16,754 nt of DNA. Origin: Bacteroidales bacterium Bact_07. GTDB taxonomy: Bacteria > Bacteroidota > Bacteroidia > Bacteroidales > Tenuifilaceae. The stretch spans positions 1 through 16,754 of the forward strand of contig LUYY01000148.1 in NCBI GenBank assembly GCA_001603415.1. The letters are read 5' to 3'. The translations under genes were made by a program, and so were the position numbers. Shown piece by piece: positions 1-8,135 of this stretch. Each line of letters opens with the position of its first letter. Position 1 is the stretch's first letter. The notes below the pieces were generated by a model, which was given only the letters and a program-made list of their open reading frames with translations, did no database searches and was not told the origin of the DNA.

Positions 1-62
1 AGTTTTTAACAACTACTATATGTAAACTTCAATAATATATTATGAAGCAATTATATACACGT

Positions 63-140
63 TTCAATTATTGAATGAATTGTTTCAACGATTATTTTGA
101 TTATAACCTAAAACGTTTTAAATTTAGAACTTTCAAAGTT
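63..140. repeat. Three short perfect palindromes in the leader of the hybrid kinase gene
   Basis: The 161-base A/T-rich leader contains three perfect inverted repeats. TTCAAT-T-ATTGAA lies at 63-75, TAAAACGTTTTA at 109-120, and AACTTT-C-AAAGTT at 128-140. The last ends 21 bases before the ATG. They differ in sequence, so they are not copies of one operator. In A/T-rich DNA some such palindromes arise by chance. They could be protein-binding sites controlling the downstream kinase gene, but no regulator is identified. I see no gene in 1-161. Confidence 0.35.
71..99 (+). promoter_or_regulatory. Candidate promoter of the hybrid kinase gene (weak match)
   Basis: TTG at 71-73 is followed, 19 bases on, by TATTTTG at 93-99. 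This resembles the Bacteroidota promoter (TTTG near -33, TAnnTTTG near -7) but is one base short in the -7 box. It would place the transcript start near 105, giving a leader of about 57 bases that includes two of the three palindromes. It is the best candidate in the leader, but weak. Confidence 0.3.
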
Positions 141-161
141 TACTAATAAACCTTTTTTGCC

Positions 162-2642
162 ATGCCGCTAAATCAAAATAATCGCCTTGATTTGGGATAT
201 CCTTTTAACATAAAGCATTTTTTATCGAACCTAAAGCGATACTATAAGGCAGGGTTTTGGTACTGGGATTCAGAGTCGAATAAAATCCATTTAGGAAGGA
301 AAACCATTTCCGAGTTAGGCTTTAAGGATTCAACCGACGAGTTGGTACTTGATGAGTTTCTCGACTTAATTCATAGAGATGATAAAAAGGTTTTGGTGAA
401 GGCGTTTCTCCGTTTAAGCGAGAATACTACCCTTCATCAGGATGTAGATTTCAGAATAAAGGTGCAGAATGAGTGGCAGTGGAAGCACATAATTGCATTT
501 GCTGCTAAAGAGGAGCCATCGGCAAGTAAGTACTATATTATTGGGCAGTTTAAAAATATTGATCCGAATAAAGTCGTCAAAGCCAGTAATGGCGAGGCCT
601 TGTCCTTTGAACGTTTTGCTCGACTGCTGAACAAGCATCAGCTTGCAATGCTTGAGATTGATTCAAATGGAGTCGTTTTAAACTGGAACAAAAATAGTTC
701 AAGGCTTTTCCAGTTCGATACCTTAAATAGTCAATCAATTTCGATTAAAGAAAGTTTTGGCGAAGATGGTTGGAGAAAATTTCAGGAGTGGTTGCAAGGC
801 ACTTCAGTAAAGCCTTTTACATGCGCATTTAAGCACTCAAATGGAGTTGAAAGTTACCTAAGCTGGTCAAAACTAATTGACGATCAACAGAATAAGAGCA
901 GCTACATTGTTGCTGCCCGGGATGTTAGTCAACTTTTTGAGCTTCAAAACCAATGTAAGAGGTATGAGACTCAGAACCAACAGCTTATATCGTTATGTAA
1001 TCAAATAAAAGGACATTTCTTACCCGATGAGATTTTCTTTTTAATAGGACAAACGCTCGAAAAGGCTTTTCCCAAGTCAATTTCAATTGTTTTTTCTTAT
1101 AGTAACGAAGACAGCTTTATCACCATAGATTCAATTTTAGGGATAAAATCCAAAACCTGGGATGCCTTTATCGATGAGCTGGGTTGGAATCCCGTTGGTC
1201 GCAGGTTTTATGTCGAAAATGATAAATTAGAAGCCTTGCTTTCCTCCCAGGTTATTGAAACTGAGTTACCCTTAAACGAGCAAATTGATGGAATAATTTC
1301 TGCAACCTCCTATAAAGTTTTTGAGCGGACTTTTAGGGTTGGCAAGAGTTACCTTGTGGGAATTGTTAAGGATGATAATCTTTTGGGAGGCATAATTGTA
1401 GTTCATACCCAAGAGTCAGAGCCTATCGATACGCAATTTTTGAGCAGAATATCATCAATTGCCGCCACCGCTATCGATTTCAGCAAAGTTAATCAGGCCT
1501 TGAGCCAAAAGGTTGATGTGCTAAAAAAACAGCTATCGGAAAAGTATGAGTTGCTTTCATACATCAACCATAGTATAAGGACACCATTAAACTCTATCAT
1601 TGGATTTAGCAGCATGCTCGATTTTACAGAGTTGGATAAATCGCTGCAAAACCAATACCTTAAAATCATTCAAAATCAAAGCAAGTGGCTTTTAGACCTT
1701 ACCAATGAACTTCAGGATTTTATAAGAATTAGCACAGGTTCACTCACCATTATCAAAGCCAAGCAGAATGTTAACGACTTTTTTGAAGAGCTGAAAGTTA
1801 CTGTTAACACCAAGTTGGGATTGCTGGAATACTACAATCTTAAGATTGATTTTACTATTCCGGAGAATACCGACTTTTTAGAACTTTACACCGATTCGGG
1901 TAGGTTATTGCAGGCGTTAACCATTTATTGTAACCAGTTCATTAAATTCGTTCAAACTGGAAGTATTTCAATAGGTTATACCATTGAGAACGATAAAATT
2001 CAAATATTTATTTACGAAGATGAATCGACAATCGATTCAAAAATCAGAACTTTAGTAAATGAGGATTTGAATGCCTTGCTAAACAGCAACTATACTCACT
2101 CATCGCATTTCAACATATTGTTAGCAAATAGGCTATTAACCTTGCTTGGCGTTGAGGCAACAATTTACAACGACGGTAAATTAAAGTTTGAGGTTAAGCT
2201 GGGCTTAATTGCTGATGATGAACAACCATTAGCTGAAGAATTAAGCGAAGAGCAAGCAATTAAAAAGGTCGATTTTAAGAATAATGTGGTATTAATTGTT
2301 GAAGATGAAGAGGTTAATTATTTAATTCTTAATGAACTGCTTACCGCTTGGGGGGTATCGACCATTTGGGCAAAGAATGGTAGAGAAGCGGTTGAACTGG
2401 TGAACTCACTAAAACAAGGCATTAACCTTATACTCATGGATATCCGTATGCCCGTTATGGATGGTTATGCCGCTACCATGGAAATTAAGCAAATAAATTC
2501 TTCAATACCTATTGTTGCACAAACTGCTTTTTCGGCACCACAGGAACGGTTAAAAGCGCAAGCAGCAGGCTGCAACGGTTATGTCACAAAGCCAATTGAT
2601 CCCAATATTTTACACCATGTTTTGGAAATGTATTTAGCCTGA
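162..2642 (+). CDS. Soluble PAS/GAF hybrid sensor histidine kinase with degenerate ATPase domain and intact receiver
   Basis: An 826-residue cytoplasmic hybrid two-component protein with no membrane segment or signal peptide. Reading N to C: a PAS_3-like domain (about 27-133), a second PAS-like domain (about 150-258), a probable GAF-like domain (about 275-440), a short coiled coil (445-465), a HisKA dimerisation domain, an ATPase-like domain (about 535-685), an acidic linker, and a receiver domain (about 708-825). HisKA has the phospho-acceptor His470 in NHSIRTPLN, but the usual acidic residue after it is Ser471. The ATPase N, G1 and G2 boxes are not recognisable: the G1 DTGxG position reads EDEST (619-623), and the G2 glycines are replaced around 647-651. 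The receiver is complete, with Glu714/Asp715, phospho-acceptor Asp760, Thr788 and Lys810. The ATG at 162 is the first in-frame start that fits. No cognate regulator gene is adjacent. The fold assignment is firm; kinase activity is doubtful. Confidence 0.88.
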   Translation: MPLNQNNRLDLGYPFNIKHFLSNLKRYYKAGFWYWDSESNKIHLGRKTISELGFKDSTDELVLDEFLDLIHRDDKKVLVKAFLRLSENTTLHQDVDFRIKVQNEWQWKHIIAFAAKEEPSASKYYIIGQFKNIDPNKVVKASNGEALSFERFARLLNKHQLAMLEIDSNGVVLNWNKNSSRLFQFDTLNSQSISIKESFGEDGWRKFQEWLQGTSVKPFTCAFKHSNGVESYLSWSKLIDDQQNKSSYIVAARDVSQLFELQNQCKRYETQNQQLISLCNQIKGHFLPDEIFFLIGQTLEKAFPKSISIVFSYSNEDSFITIDSILGIKSKTWDAFIDELGWNPVGRRFYVENDKLEALLSSQVIETELPLNEQIDGIISATSYKVFERTFRVGKSYLVGIVKDDNLLGGIIVVHTQESEPIDTQFLSRISSIAATAIDFSKVNQALSQKVDVLKKQLSEKYELLSYINHSIRTPLNSIIGFSSMLDFTELDKSLQNQYLKIIQNQSKWLLDLTNELQDFIRISTGSLTIIKAKQNVNDFFEELKVTVNTKLGLLEYYNLKIDFTIPENTDFLELYTDSGRLLQALTIYCNQFIKFVQTGSISIGYTIENDKIQIFIYEDESTIDSKIRTLVNEDLNALLNSNYTHSSHFNILLANRLLTLLGVEATIYNDGKLKFEVKLGLIADDEQPLAEELSEEQAIKKVDFKNNVVLIVEDEEVNYLILNELLTAWGVSTIWAKNGREAVELVNSLKQGINLILMDIRMPVMDGYAATMEIKQINSSIPIVAQTAFSAPQERLKAQAAGCNGYVTKPIDPNILHHVLEMYLA

Positions 2643-2657
2643 TGTAGGCTATTTATC

Positions 2658-2665
2658 TATTTTTG
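2658..2665 (+). promoter_or_regulatory. Bacteroidota -7 promoter box before the Xaa-Pro aminopeptidase gene
   Basis: TATTTTTG matches TAnnTTTG exactly and lies 27 bases before the ATG at 2693. No clear TTTG is present at the expected -33 spacing, because the kinase gene ends there. It predicts a transcript start near 2672. That would exclude the in-frame TTG at 2663 as a start codon and supports the ATG at 2693. Confidence 0.5.
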
Positions 2666-2692
2666 CGTATCAAAACTAATATAAATCGTACC

Positions 2693-4474
2693 ATGAGTTC
2701 AACCATACAGGATAGATTAGGCCTACTCCGTAAGCAAATGAAAAAGGCCGATGTAGATGCCTATATTGTTTACCATAGCGATCCGCACCTTAGCGAGTAT
2801 ATTCCTGATTACTGGAAGGAACGTGAATGGCTTTCGGGTTTCACAGGTTCGGCGGGAACGCTTGTGGTTACACAAAAAAATGCAGCCCTTTGGACTGATT
2901 CAAGGTATTTCATTCAGGCCGAAATGCAGCTGAACAATACCGGCATAGAGCTTTGCCGTTTAGGATTGCCCGACACACCTGATATCCAATCGTGGTTAAC
3001 CCTAAACCTAAAACCCAACGCTACTGTTGCATGCAACGGGTTACTCATTTCCGTATCGAATCAAAGGGTACTGATCGAGAATCTAAAAGCCAAAAAATTT
3101 AAGGTAAAATTCGATATCGATTTGGTGGGCAAAATATGGGACAATAGACCACCAATCCCTAAACAGAAGATTTTTATTCATCCAATTGAATATGCCAAGG
3201 TTAACGTTCAGGAGAAGTTGGGCAGAATTCGGAAGGAGCTATTAATTCGAAATGCCACAGCATATCTGATGTGCGCTCTCGATGAAATATGCTGGACATT
3301 TAACCTTAGGGGTTCCGACATTTTGTACAACCCTGTATTCCTTGCCTATGCAATTGTAGAGGATGATAAAGCAACGCTTTATATTGATACTGCTAAACTA
3401 ACCGATGAAGTCCTTCAATTTCTTGCCGATGAACAGGTCTCAGTAAAGCCCTACAACAAGATTTTCGACAGGTTAGCAAAGCTGAAAAAGGGCGATAGGT
3501 TGGTTTTAGATCCAGCTAAGGTCAATTACACAATCTATTCCAAAATACCAGCCAATACCAAAATTATTGAATCAACCGGGCTTGCAACAATAATTAAGGC
3601 GCGCAAACAACCTGCTGAGATTGAGGGTATAAACGATGCAATGGTTCAGGATGGCATTGCCATGGTTGAATTTCTTTACTGGTTGGAACAGAATGTTGCA
3701 TCGGGTAAGGTTACAGAGATTACTGTTGCCGAAAAGTTATTGGAATTCAGAAGCAAACGTAAAAACTTTGTTAGTGAGAGTTTTGGAAGTATTATTGGCT
3801 ATACCGATCATGGAGCAATTGTGCACTACAGTGCTACCCCCGAAACTAATTATACTCTAAAGCCTGACGGTTTCCTTTTGGTTGATTCCGGAGGACAATA
3901 CCTTAACGGCACTACCGATATTACACGTACCATTCACCTTGGCAAGCCTACTGCTGAGGAAAAACACGATTATACTTTAGTCCTGCAGGGGATGATTCGT
4001 CTTTCGATGGCCAGATTTCCCAAAGGAACTCGTGGTTCTCAACTCGATACTTTTGCCCGCATGGCATTGTGGAGTCAAGGTTTGAACTACGGGCATGGAA
4101 CAGGTCATGGTGTTGGTTACTTTTTGAACGTTCATGAGGGTCCTCAACAAATTAGGCCTGAAAACCATTTACCCATTGAGCCTGGAATGGTTATGTCGAA
4201 TGAGCCTGGCCTTTACAGGCCCAATGCCTACGGCATAAGGATTGAAAACCTAATTGTTTGCGTTGACGATGAAACCAACGATTTCGGCTCATTTCTGCGT
4301 TTCGATACTCTAACCCTTTGCCCAATTGATACCAAAGCTATTGAAAGTTCCATGCTCTCAGCACAAGAGGTGAAATGGCTAAATCAGTACCACAAATTGG
4401 TTTACCAAAAGTTATCACCACACCTATCGGGTGATTTGAGTGAATGGTTAAGGGAGAAAACAAAACCATTATAA
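2693..4474 (+). CDS. pepP: M24B-family Xaa-Pro aminopeptidase (aminopeptidase P)
   Basis: A cytosolic dinuclear-metal peptidase that removes an N-terminal residue preceding proline. From the ATG at 2693 the protein has 593 residues, with two creatinase-type N-terminal domains (about 1-300) followed by the pita-bread M24 catalytic domain (about 305-525) and a C-terminal extension. The five metal ligands are all visible: Asp398 (VDSGG), Asp409 (TTDITR), His472 (GHGVGY), Glu504 (SNEPG) and Glu518 (IRIEN). The length and C-terminal extension fit the long, eukaryote-like aminopeptidase P group rather than the roughly 440-residue E. coli PepP. The start was chosen over the upstream in-frame TTG at 2663 because a promoter box overlaps that codon and MSSTIQDRLG is a typical family start. 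It has its own promoter box and ends 6 bases before the shared hairpin terminator. Substrate specificity is inferred from the family. Confidence 0.92.
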   Translation: MSSTIQDRLGLLRKQMKKADVDAYIVYHSDPHLSEYIPDYWKEREWLSGFTGSAGTLVVTQKNAALWTDSRYFIQAEMQLNNTGIELCRLGLPDTPDIQSWLTLNLKPNATVACNGLLISVSNQRVLIENLKAKKFKVKFDIDLVGKIWDNRPPIPKQKIFIHPIEYAKVNVQEKLGRIRKELLIRNATAYLMCALDEICWTFNLRGSDILYNPVFLAYAIVEDDKATLYIDTAKLTDEVLQFLADEQVSVKPYNKIFDRLAKLKKGDRLVLDPAKVNYTIYSKIPANTKIIESTGLATIIKARKQPAEIEGINDAMVQDGIAMVEFLYWLEQNVASGKVTEITVAEKLLEFRSKRKNFVSESFGSIIGYTDHGAIVHYSATPETNYTLKPDGFLLVDSGGQYLNGTTDITRTIHLGKPTAEEKHDYTLVLQGMIRLSMARFPKGTRGSQLDTFARMALWSQGLNYGHGTGHGVGYFLNVHEGPQQIRPENHLPIEPGMVMSNEPGLYRPNAYGIRIENLIVCVDDETNDFGSFLRFDTLTLCPIDTKAIESSMLSAQEVKWLNQYHKLVYQKLSPHLSGDLSEWLREKTKPL

Positions 4475-4479
4475 ATCAG

Positions 4480-4511
4480 AACAGGCTGCCGGTTTCCCGG
4501 CAGCCTGTTTT
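4480..4511 (+). terminator. Hairpin terminator between convergent genes
   Basis: A perfect 13-bp G/C-rich stem, AACAGGCTGCCGG (4480-4492) with CCGGCAGCCTGTT (4497-4509), encloses a 4-base loop and is followed by a run of T on the plus strand (4508-4511). It sits 5 bases after the stop of the aminopeptidase gene, and its 3' end is 1 base from the stop of the YjbQ gene on the other strand. It is therefore positioned to end transcription in both directions. The T tract is better on the plus strand; on the minus strand the stem is followed by CTGATTTAT, a weaker tail. Confidence 0.88.
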
Positions 4512-4512
4512 A

Positions 4513-4929
4513 CTATTCACCAATAATCTTTACCAGAACCCTTTTTCGGCGTTTGCCATCGAACTCACCGTAAAAAATTTGCTCCCATGGGCCAAAGTCG
4601 AGTTTGCCGTTAGTAACGGCAACCACAACCTCACGTCCCATAACGGTTCGTTTTAGGTGTGCATCGGCATTATCCTCAAACCCATTGTGTTTGTATTGTG
4701 AGTAGGGCTTTTCAGGTGCAAGTTTCTCCAGCCATACCTCAAAATCGTGATGCAAGCCGCTTTCGTCGTCGTTAATGAATACGCTTGATGTAATATGCAT
4801 GGCATTTACAAGGCATAAACCTTCCTTAATGCCGCTTTCGGCAAGGCATACTTCAACCTCGCGGGTAATGTTAATAAATTCCCGTCGATTGCGTGTTTCA
4901 AACCAAAGCTCTTTACGATACGATTTCAT
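4513..4929 (-). CDS. YjbQ/UPF0047-family protein
   Basis: A 138-residue single-domain protein of the YjbQ (UPF0047) family. Members are annotated as secondary thiamine-phosphate synthase because some can weakly replace ThiE; the true in vivo role is unsettled. Family signatures visible are the VNAMHITSSV segment (41-50), the acidic stretch INDDESGLHHD (52-62), NADAHLKRT (87-95) and the C-terminal GPWEQIFYGEFDG (113-125). The length is normal for the family. Its start lies 2 bases after the stop of the phosphohexomutase gene, so it is probably the last gene of that transcript, and it ends next to the shared terminator. No thiamine genes lie nearby, so the context does not support the thiamine annotation. 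The family call is confident; the function is open. Confidence 0.88.
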   Translation of the reverse strand: MKSYRKELWFETRNRREFINITREVEVCLAESGIKEGLCLVNAMHITSSVFINDDESGLHHDFEVWLEKLAPEKPYSQYKHNGFEDNADAHLKRTVMGREVVVAVTNGKLDFGPWEQIFYGEFDGKRRKRVLVKIIGE

Positions 4930-4931
4930 AG

Positions 4932-6665
4932 CTATTTCAGGTTTAGCTCAGCCACAATGGTTTCAATCTTTTTATCAAGTTTTGCCAAAGCTGTATCGAT
5001 GTTATCGTTGGCTTCCATTGTGCCTTTCACACCAATGTAAAACTTAATCTTGGGTTCGGTTCCCGATGGACGAACCGATATTTTAGTGCCATCGGCAGTA
5101 ATGAACTGCATAACGTCGGATTTGGGCAAGTTTGTGTGTTTTTCCTTGCCGGTATGAACATCAACAAAAACCTGATTTTGGTAGTCGATAATGGAAATTA
5201 CCTTTGAACCGCCAATGGTTTGGGGTGGTTTGCTGCGGAATGCTTCCATCATCGCCTTGATCTCGGCTAAACCATCGATTCCCTTTCGGGTTAGCGATAT
5301 TAAGTGTTCCTTATACAAGCCGTAATTCCTATAAATTTCACTAAGGATATCATAAAGGGTTTTATTCTGACTTTTAGCCCATGCTGCAATTTCGGCGAAC
5401 ATGGCGCAGCTAATAACAGCATCTTTATCGCGGACAAAATCGCCATAAAGGTAACCGTAGCTTTCCTCGCCGCCGGCAATAAATTTCTTAACGCCTTCGT
5501 ATTCACGGATTTTCTCGGCAATATACTTGAATCCGGTGAGCACTTCGTAGCAATCAACACCAAAGCCATGAGCAATTGAGCTGATAAGGTCGGTGGTAAC
5601 TATGGTTTTTACAGTAAATTCGTTACCGGTAATACGGTTGTGCTCATGCCACTTTTTGAGAATGTAGTAAATAAGGATTGATGCAGCCTGGTTGCCGTTT
5701 AGCAGTATAAACTCTCCGGTTGGTTTCCGGATACCAATACCAACACGGTCGGCATCGGGGTCGGTGGCCATGGCAATCTCAGCATTTGTTGCAATGGCTT
5801 TATCAATAGCCATTTGCATTGTTGCACGCTCTTCGGGATTAGGCGATGCAACCGTGGGAAAATTTCCATCAACCACGCATTGCTCATCAACTGTAATAAT
5901 GTTTTTAAAACCGAACTTTCGAAGTGCCATGGGCACTAAGTTTACTCCAGTTCCATGAATTGGTGTGTAAACAATGGGCATATCGCTATACCTTTCAATA
6001 ATATCGGGCGATAGCGATAGCGTTGAAAGGGTATTTAAGTAGATTTCATCAATCTCCTTGCCAATTTTAACAATTAAGCTGTCGTTTCCCTTAAAGTTAA
6101 CCTGTTCGATACTCGAAATTGCTTTAACCTCACCAATAATGCCTTTGTCGTGGGGTGGAACAATTTGGCCGCCATCTTCCCAGTAAACCTTATAGCCGTT
6201 GTATTCCTTGGGATTATGCGAAGCCGTTACAACAACTCCGCACTGGCAACGAAAGGTTCTAATGGCAAAACTAAGTTCAGGTGTTGGTCTAAGGGCATCA
6301 AAAAGGTAAACTTTTATGCCGTTTGCACTAAAAACTTGCGATGCCACATTGGCAAATAGGGTGCTATTGTTGCGCGAGTCGTGCGCGATGGCCGCCCGTA
6401 TTTCGGGTAAATGCTTAAAATTCTTTTTCAGGTAGTTGCACAATCCCTGCGTGGCCATGCCTACGGTGTAAATGTTCATTCTATTGGTTCCAACACCCAT
6501 TATGCCGCGCAAGCCACCTGTACCAAACTCCAAATCGCAGTAAAACGATTCGGTGAGCTCCTTGGGGTCTTGCTCTATCAGTTGAGCTACTTTTGTTCTT
6601 GTCTCCTCATCAAAGGGTGGTTTAAGCCATTGCTTGGCTTTTTCCATTATCGCCTGGTCAATCAT
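4932..6665 (-). CDS. Alpha-D-phosphohexomutase (phosphoglucomutase/phosphomannomutase, PGM2-like)
   Basis: A 577-residue cytosolic mutase that interconverts hexose 1- and 6-phosphates through a phosphoserine. All four signature loops are present: TASHNP with catalytic Ser149, the Mg-binding DPDADR (Asp302, Asp304, Asp306), the sugar-binding GEESYG (399-404) and the phosphate-binding RPSGTEPK (532-539). Length and the early GTGGLRG segment (48-54) match the longer PGM2/PgcA group rather than the roughly 450-residue ManB or GlmM proteins. It starts 21 bases after rfbD, in the same direction. The context suggests that it supplies glucose-1-phosphate to RfbA. Glucose versus mannose preference cannot be read from the sequence, so no symbol is given. 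The start ATG at 6665 has an A/T-rich leader without a Shine-Dalgarno sequence. Confidence 0.93.
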   Translation of the reverse strand: MIDQAIMEKAKQWLKPPFDEETRTKVAQLIEQDPKELTESFYCDLEFGTGGLRGIMGVGTNRMNIYTVGMATQGLCNYLKKNFKHLPEIRAAIAHDSRNNSTLFANVASQVFSANGIKVYLFDALRPTPELSFAIRTFRCQCGVVVTASHNPKEYNGYKVYWEDGGQIVPPHDKGIIGEVKAISSIEQVNFKGNDSLIVKIGKEIDEIYLNTLSTLSLSPDIIERYSDMPIVYTPIHGTGVNLVPMALRKFGFKNIITVDEQCVVDGNFPTVASPNPEERATMQMAIDKAIATNAEIAMATDPDADRVGIGIRKPTGEFILLNGNQAASILIYYILKKWHEHNRITGNEFTVKTIVTTDLISSIAHGFGVDCYEVLTGFKYIAEKIREYEGVKKFIAGGEESYGYLYGDFVRDKDAVISCAMFAEIAAWAKSQNKTLYDILSEIYRNYGLYKEHLISLTRKGIDGLAEIKAMMEAFRSKPPQTIGGSKVISIIDYQNQVFVDVHTGKEKHTNLPKSDVMQFITADGTKISVRPSGTEPKIKFYIGVKGTMEANDNIDTALAKLDKKIETIVAELNLK

Positions 6666-6686
6666 TTTATAATATTTTTATGGGTT

Positions 6687-7544
6687 TTACCTTAAATTTT
6701 CCGCTAAACATTTAATCAAACTTTGACGCCAGTGGGGTATTTCCATCCCAAGCAAGTTAGTGATTTTTTGCTTATTCAGCACACTATACTGGGGACGAAT
6801 AGCCTTGGTAGGGTATTCTTTTGTTGTAATTGGGACAATTCTTGTGCTTAAACCAGCCTGCTTGATGATTTCGTAGGCAAAGTCAAACCAGCTGCAAACC
6901 CCTTGGTTTGAGAAATGAAAAATTTCAGGGACAAACAACTTATGGGGCTTTTGAGCAATTTGAAGAATGGCAATGGCCAAATCGTTGGCAAGTGTAGGGG
7001 TTCCGGTTTGGTCAAAAACAACCCTTAACTCCGGGCGTTCATTCCCATACTTAAGCATGGTTTTCATGAAGTTATTCCCGTAAGCCGAGTATAACCACGA
7101 TGTTCTGATTACCATGGTATTACCAAATGCCGTAGCCAGCTGCTCGCCCTTAAGCTTACTTTGGCCGTAAACCGAAAGGGGATTTACTTTATCGGTTTCT
7201 ATGTAAGGAGTATTGCCCTTGCCATCGAAAACATAATCGGTTGAGATATGTATTAGTTTGATATTCTTTGACATACATTGTTCGGCCAGGTTGGCAGGTG
7301 CTTGGGCATTGAGTGCATAGGCTTTCTCCCTTTCATCTTCAGCTCTATCGACTGCTGTGTATGCAGCACAGTTAACTACCATGTTCGGTGAGTACTTTTC
7401 GATGGCTGCCGCAATCGATTCTTTACTGCAGATGTCGGTTTCCTCAATATCGGTGTAATAAAGATTTAAGGTTTTAAAATCTTGGGCTTCCTTTTTAATA
7501 GCTGTCCCCAGTTGGCCGTTTGCTCCGGTAATAAGAACTCTCAT
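6687..7544 (-). CDS. rfbD: dTDP-4-dehydrorhamnose reductase
   Basis: A 285-residue short-chain dehydrogenase (RmlD) that performs the last step to dTDP-L-rhamnose, NAD(P)H-dependent reduction of dTDP-4-keto-L-rhamnose. The N-terminal Rossmann motif GANGQLG is at residues 7-13. STDYVFDG (101-108) and the catalytic Tyr126-x3-Lys130 pair (VYGQSK) are intact. The typical family segment RTSWLYS is at 147-153. Length is normal. It follows rfbC by 6 bases, so the two are almost certainly co-transcribed and probably translationally linked. The product feeds rhamnose into cell-surface polysaccharide. Confidence 0.95.
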   Translation of the reverse strand: MRVLITGANGQLGTAIKKEAQDFKTLNLYYTDIEETDICSKESIAAAIEKYSPNMVVNCAAYTAVDRAEDEREKAYALNAQAPANLAEQCMSKNIKLIHISTDYVFDGKGNTPYIETDKVNPLSVYGQSKLKGEQLATAFGNTMVIRTSWLYSAYGNNFMKTMLKYGNERPELRVVFDQTGTPTLANDLAIAILQIAQKPHKLFVPEIFHFSNQGVCSWFDFAYEIIKQAGLSTRIVPITTKEYPTKAIRPQYSVLNKQKITNLLGMEIPHWRQSLIKCLAENLR

Positions 7545-7550
7545 GGTGAA

Positions 7551-8117
7551 TTAGTAAGTTGAACCAAAAACAAAGTTTAGCTCTGCTTCTTTCAGTGCCG
7601 GGTGGACATTATCCTTAGCCGATACAATGGCTTGTTCAGGCGAAATCTGCCAATCAATCCCAATTTCAGGGTCGTTATAGCGAATACCCCTATCGGCTTC
7701 GGGCTTGTAGTATTCATCGCATTTGTAGTTCACAATAGCATAGTCGCTCAACACTGCAAAACCATGTGCAAACCCTTTTGGTATTAAAAGCTGATACTTG
7801 TTCTCATCGGATAGTTCAATACCGACCCATTGCCCAAAGGTGGGTGAATTCTTGCGGATATCAACAGCCACATCGAATATTCTACCGCTTACCACCCTTA
7901 CCAGTTTAGTTTGAGCGTATGGCGATAGCTGGTAATGCAAACCACGGATTACGCCTTTCCTTGAGTATGACTCGTTATCCTGAACAAAATCGATAGCAAT
8001 TCCTAACTTCTTAAAGGTATTGGCATTGAAACTTTCAAAAAAATAACCCCTGTGATCGGTAAAAACTTTGGGTTTTATGATAAGTACATCGGGAATACTG
8101 GTGGGTTGAAGTGTCAT
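7551..8117 (-). CDS. rfbC: dTDP-4-dehydrorhamnose 3,5-epimerase
   Basis: A 188-residue cupin-fold epimerase (RmlC) that inverts C3 and C5 of dTDP-4-keto-6-deoxyglucose. The substrate-binding segment DHRGYFFESF (21-30), the catalytic His61 in RGLHYQ, Lys71, the conserved KGFAHGF (114-120) and an Asp near 169 are all visible, so the enzyme should be active. Length matches the family. It lies 18 bases after rfbA and 6 bases before rfbD in the order A-C-D. Its substrate must come from an RfbB encoded outside this window. Confidence 0.95.
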   Translation of the reverse strand: MTLQPTSIPDVLIIKPKVFTDHRGYFFESFNANTFKKLGIAIDFVQDNESYSRKGVIRGLHYQLSPYAQTKLVRVVSGRIFDVAVDIRKNSPTFGQWVGIELSDENKYQLLIPKGFAHGFAVLSDYAIVNYKCDEYYKPEADRGIRYNDPEIGIDWQISPEQAIVSAKDNVHPALKEAELNFVFGSTY

Positions 8118-8135
8118 GGTACAATGTTTTTTACT

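Noticed and set aside
2663..2692. TTG start adding 10 residues to the Xaa-Pro aminopeptidase
   Set aside because: The codon overlaps a perfect -7 promoter box, and the added residues do not resemble family N-termini; the ATG at 2693 fits better.
4444..4656. A 70-codon plus-strand frame crossing the terminator hairpin
   Set aside because: It spans the aminopeptidase stop, the terminator stem and the antisense of the YjbQ gene, and has no family similarity that I recognise.
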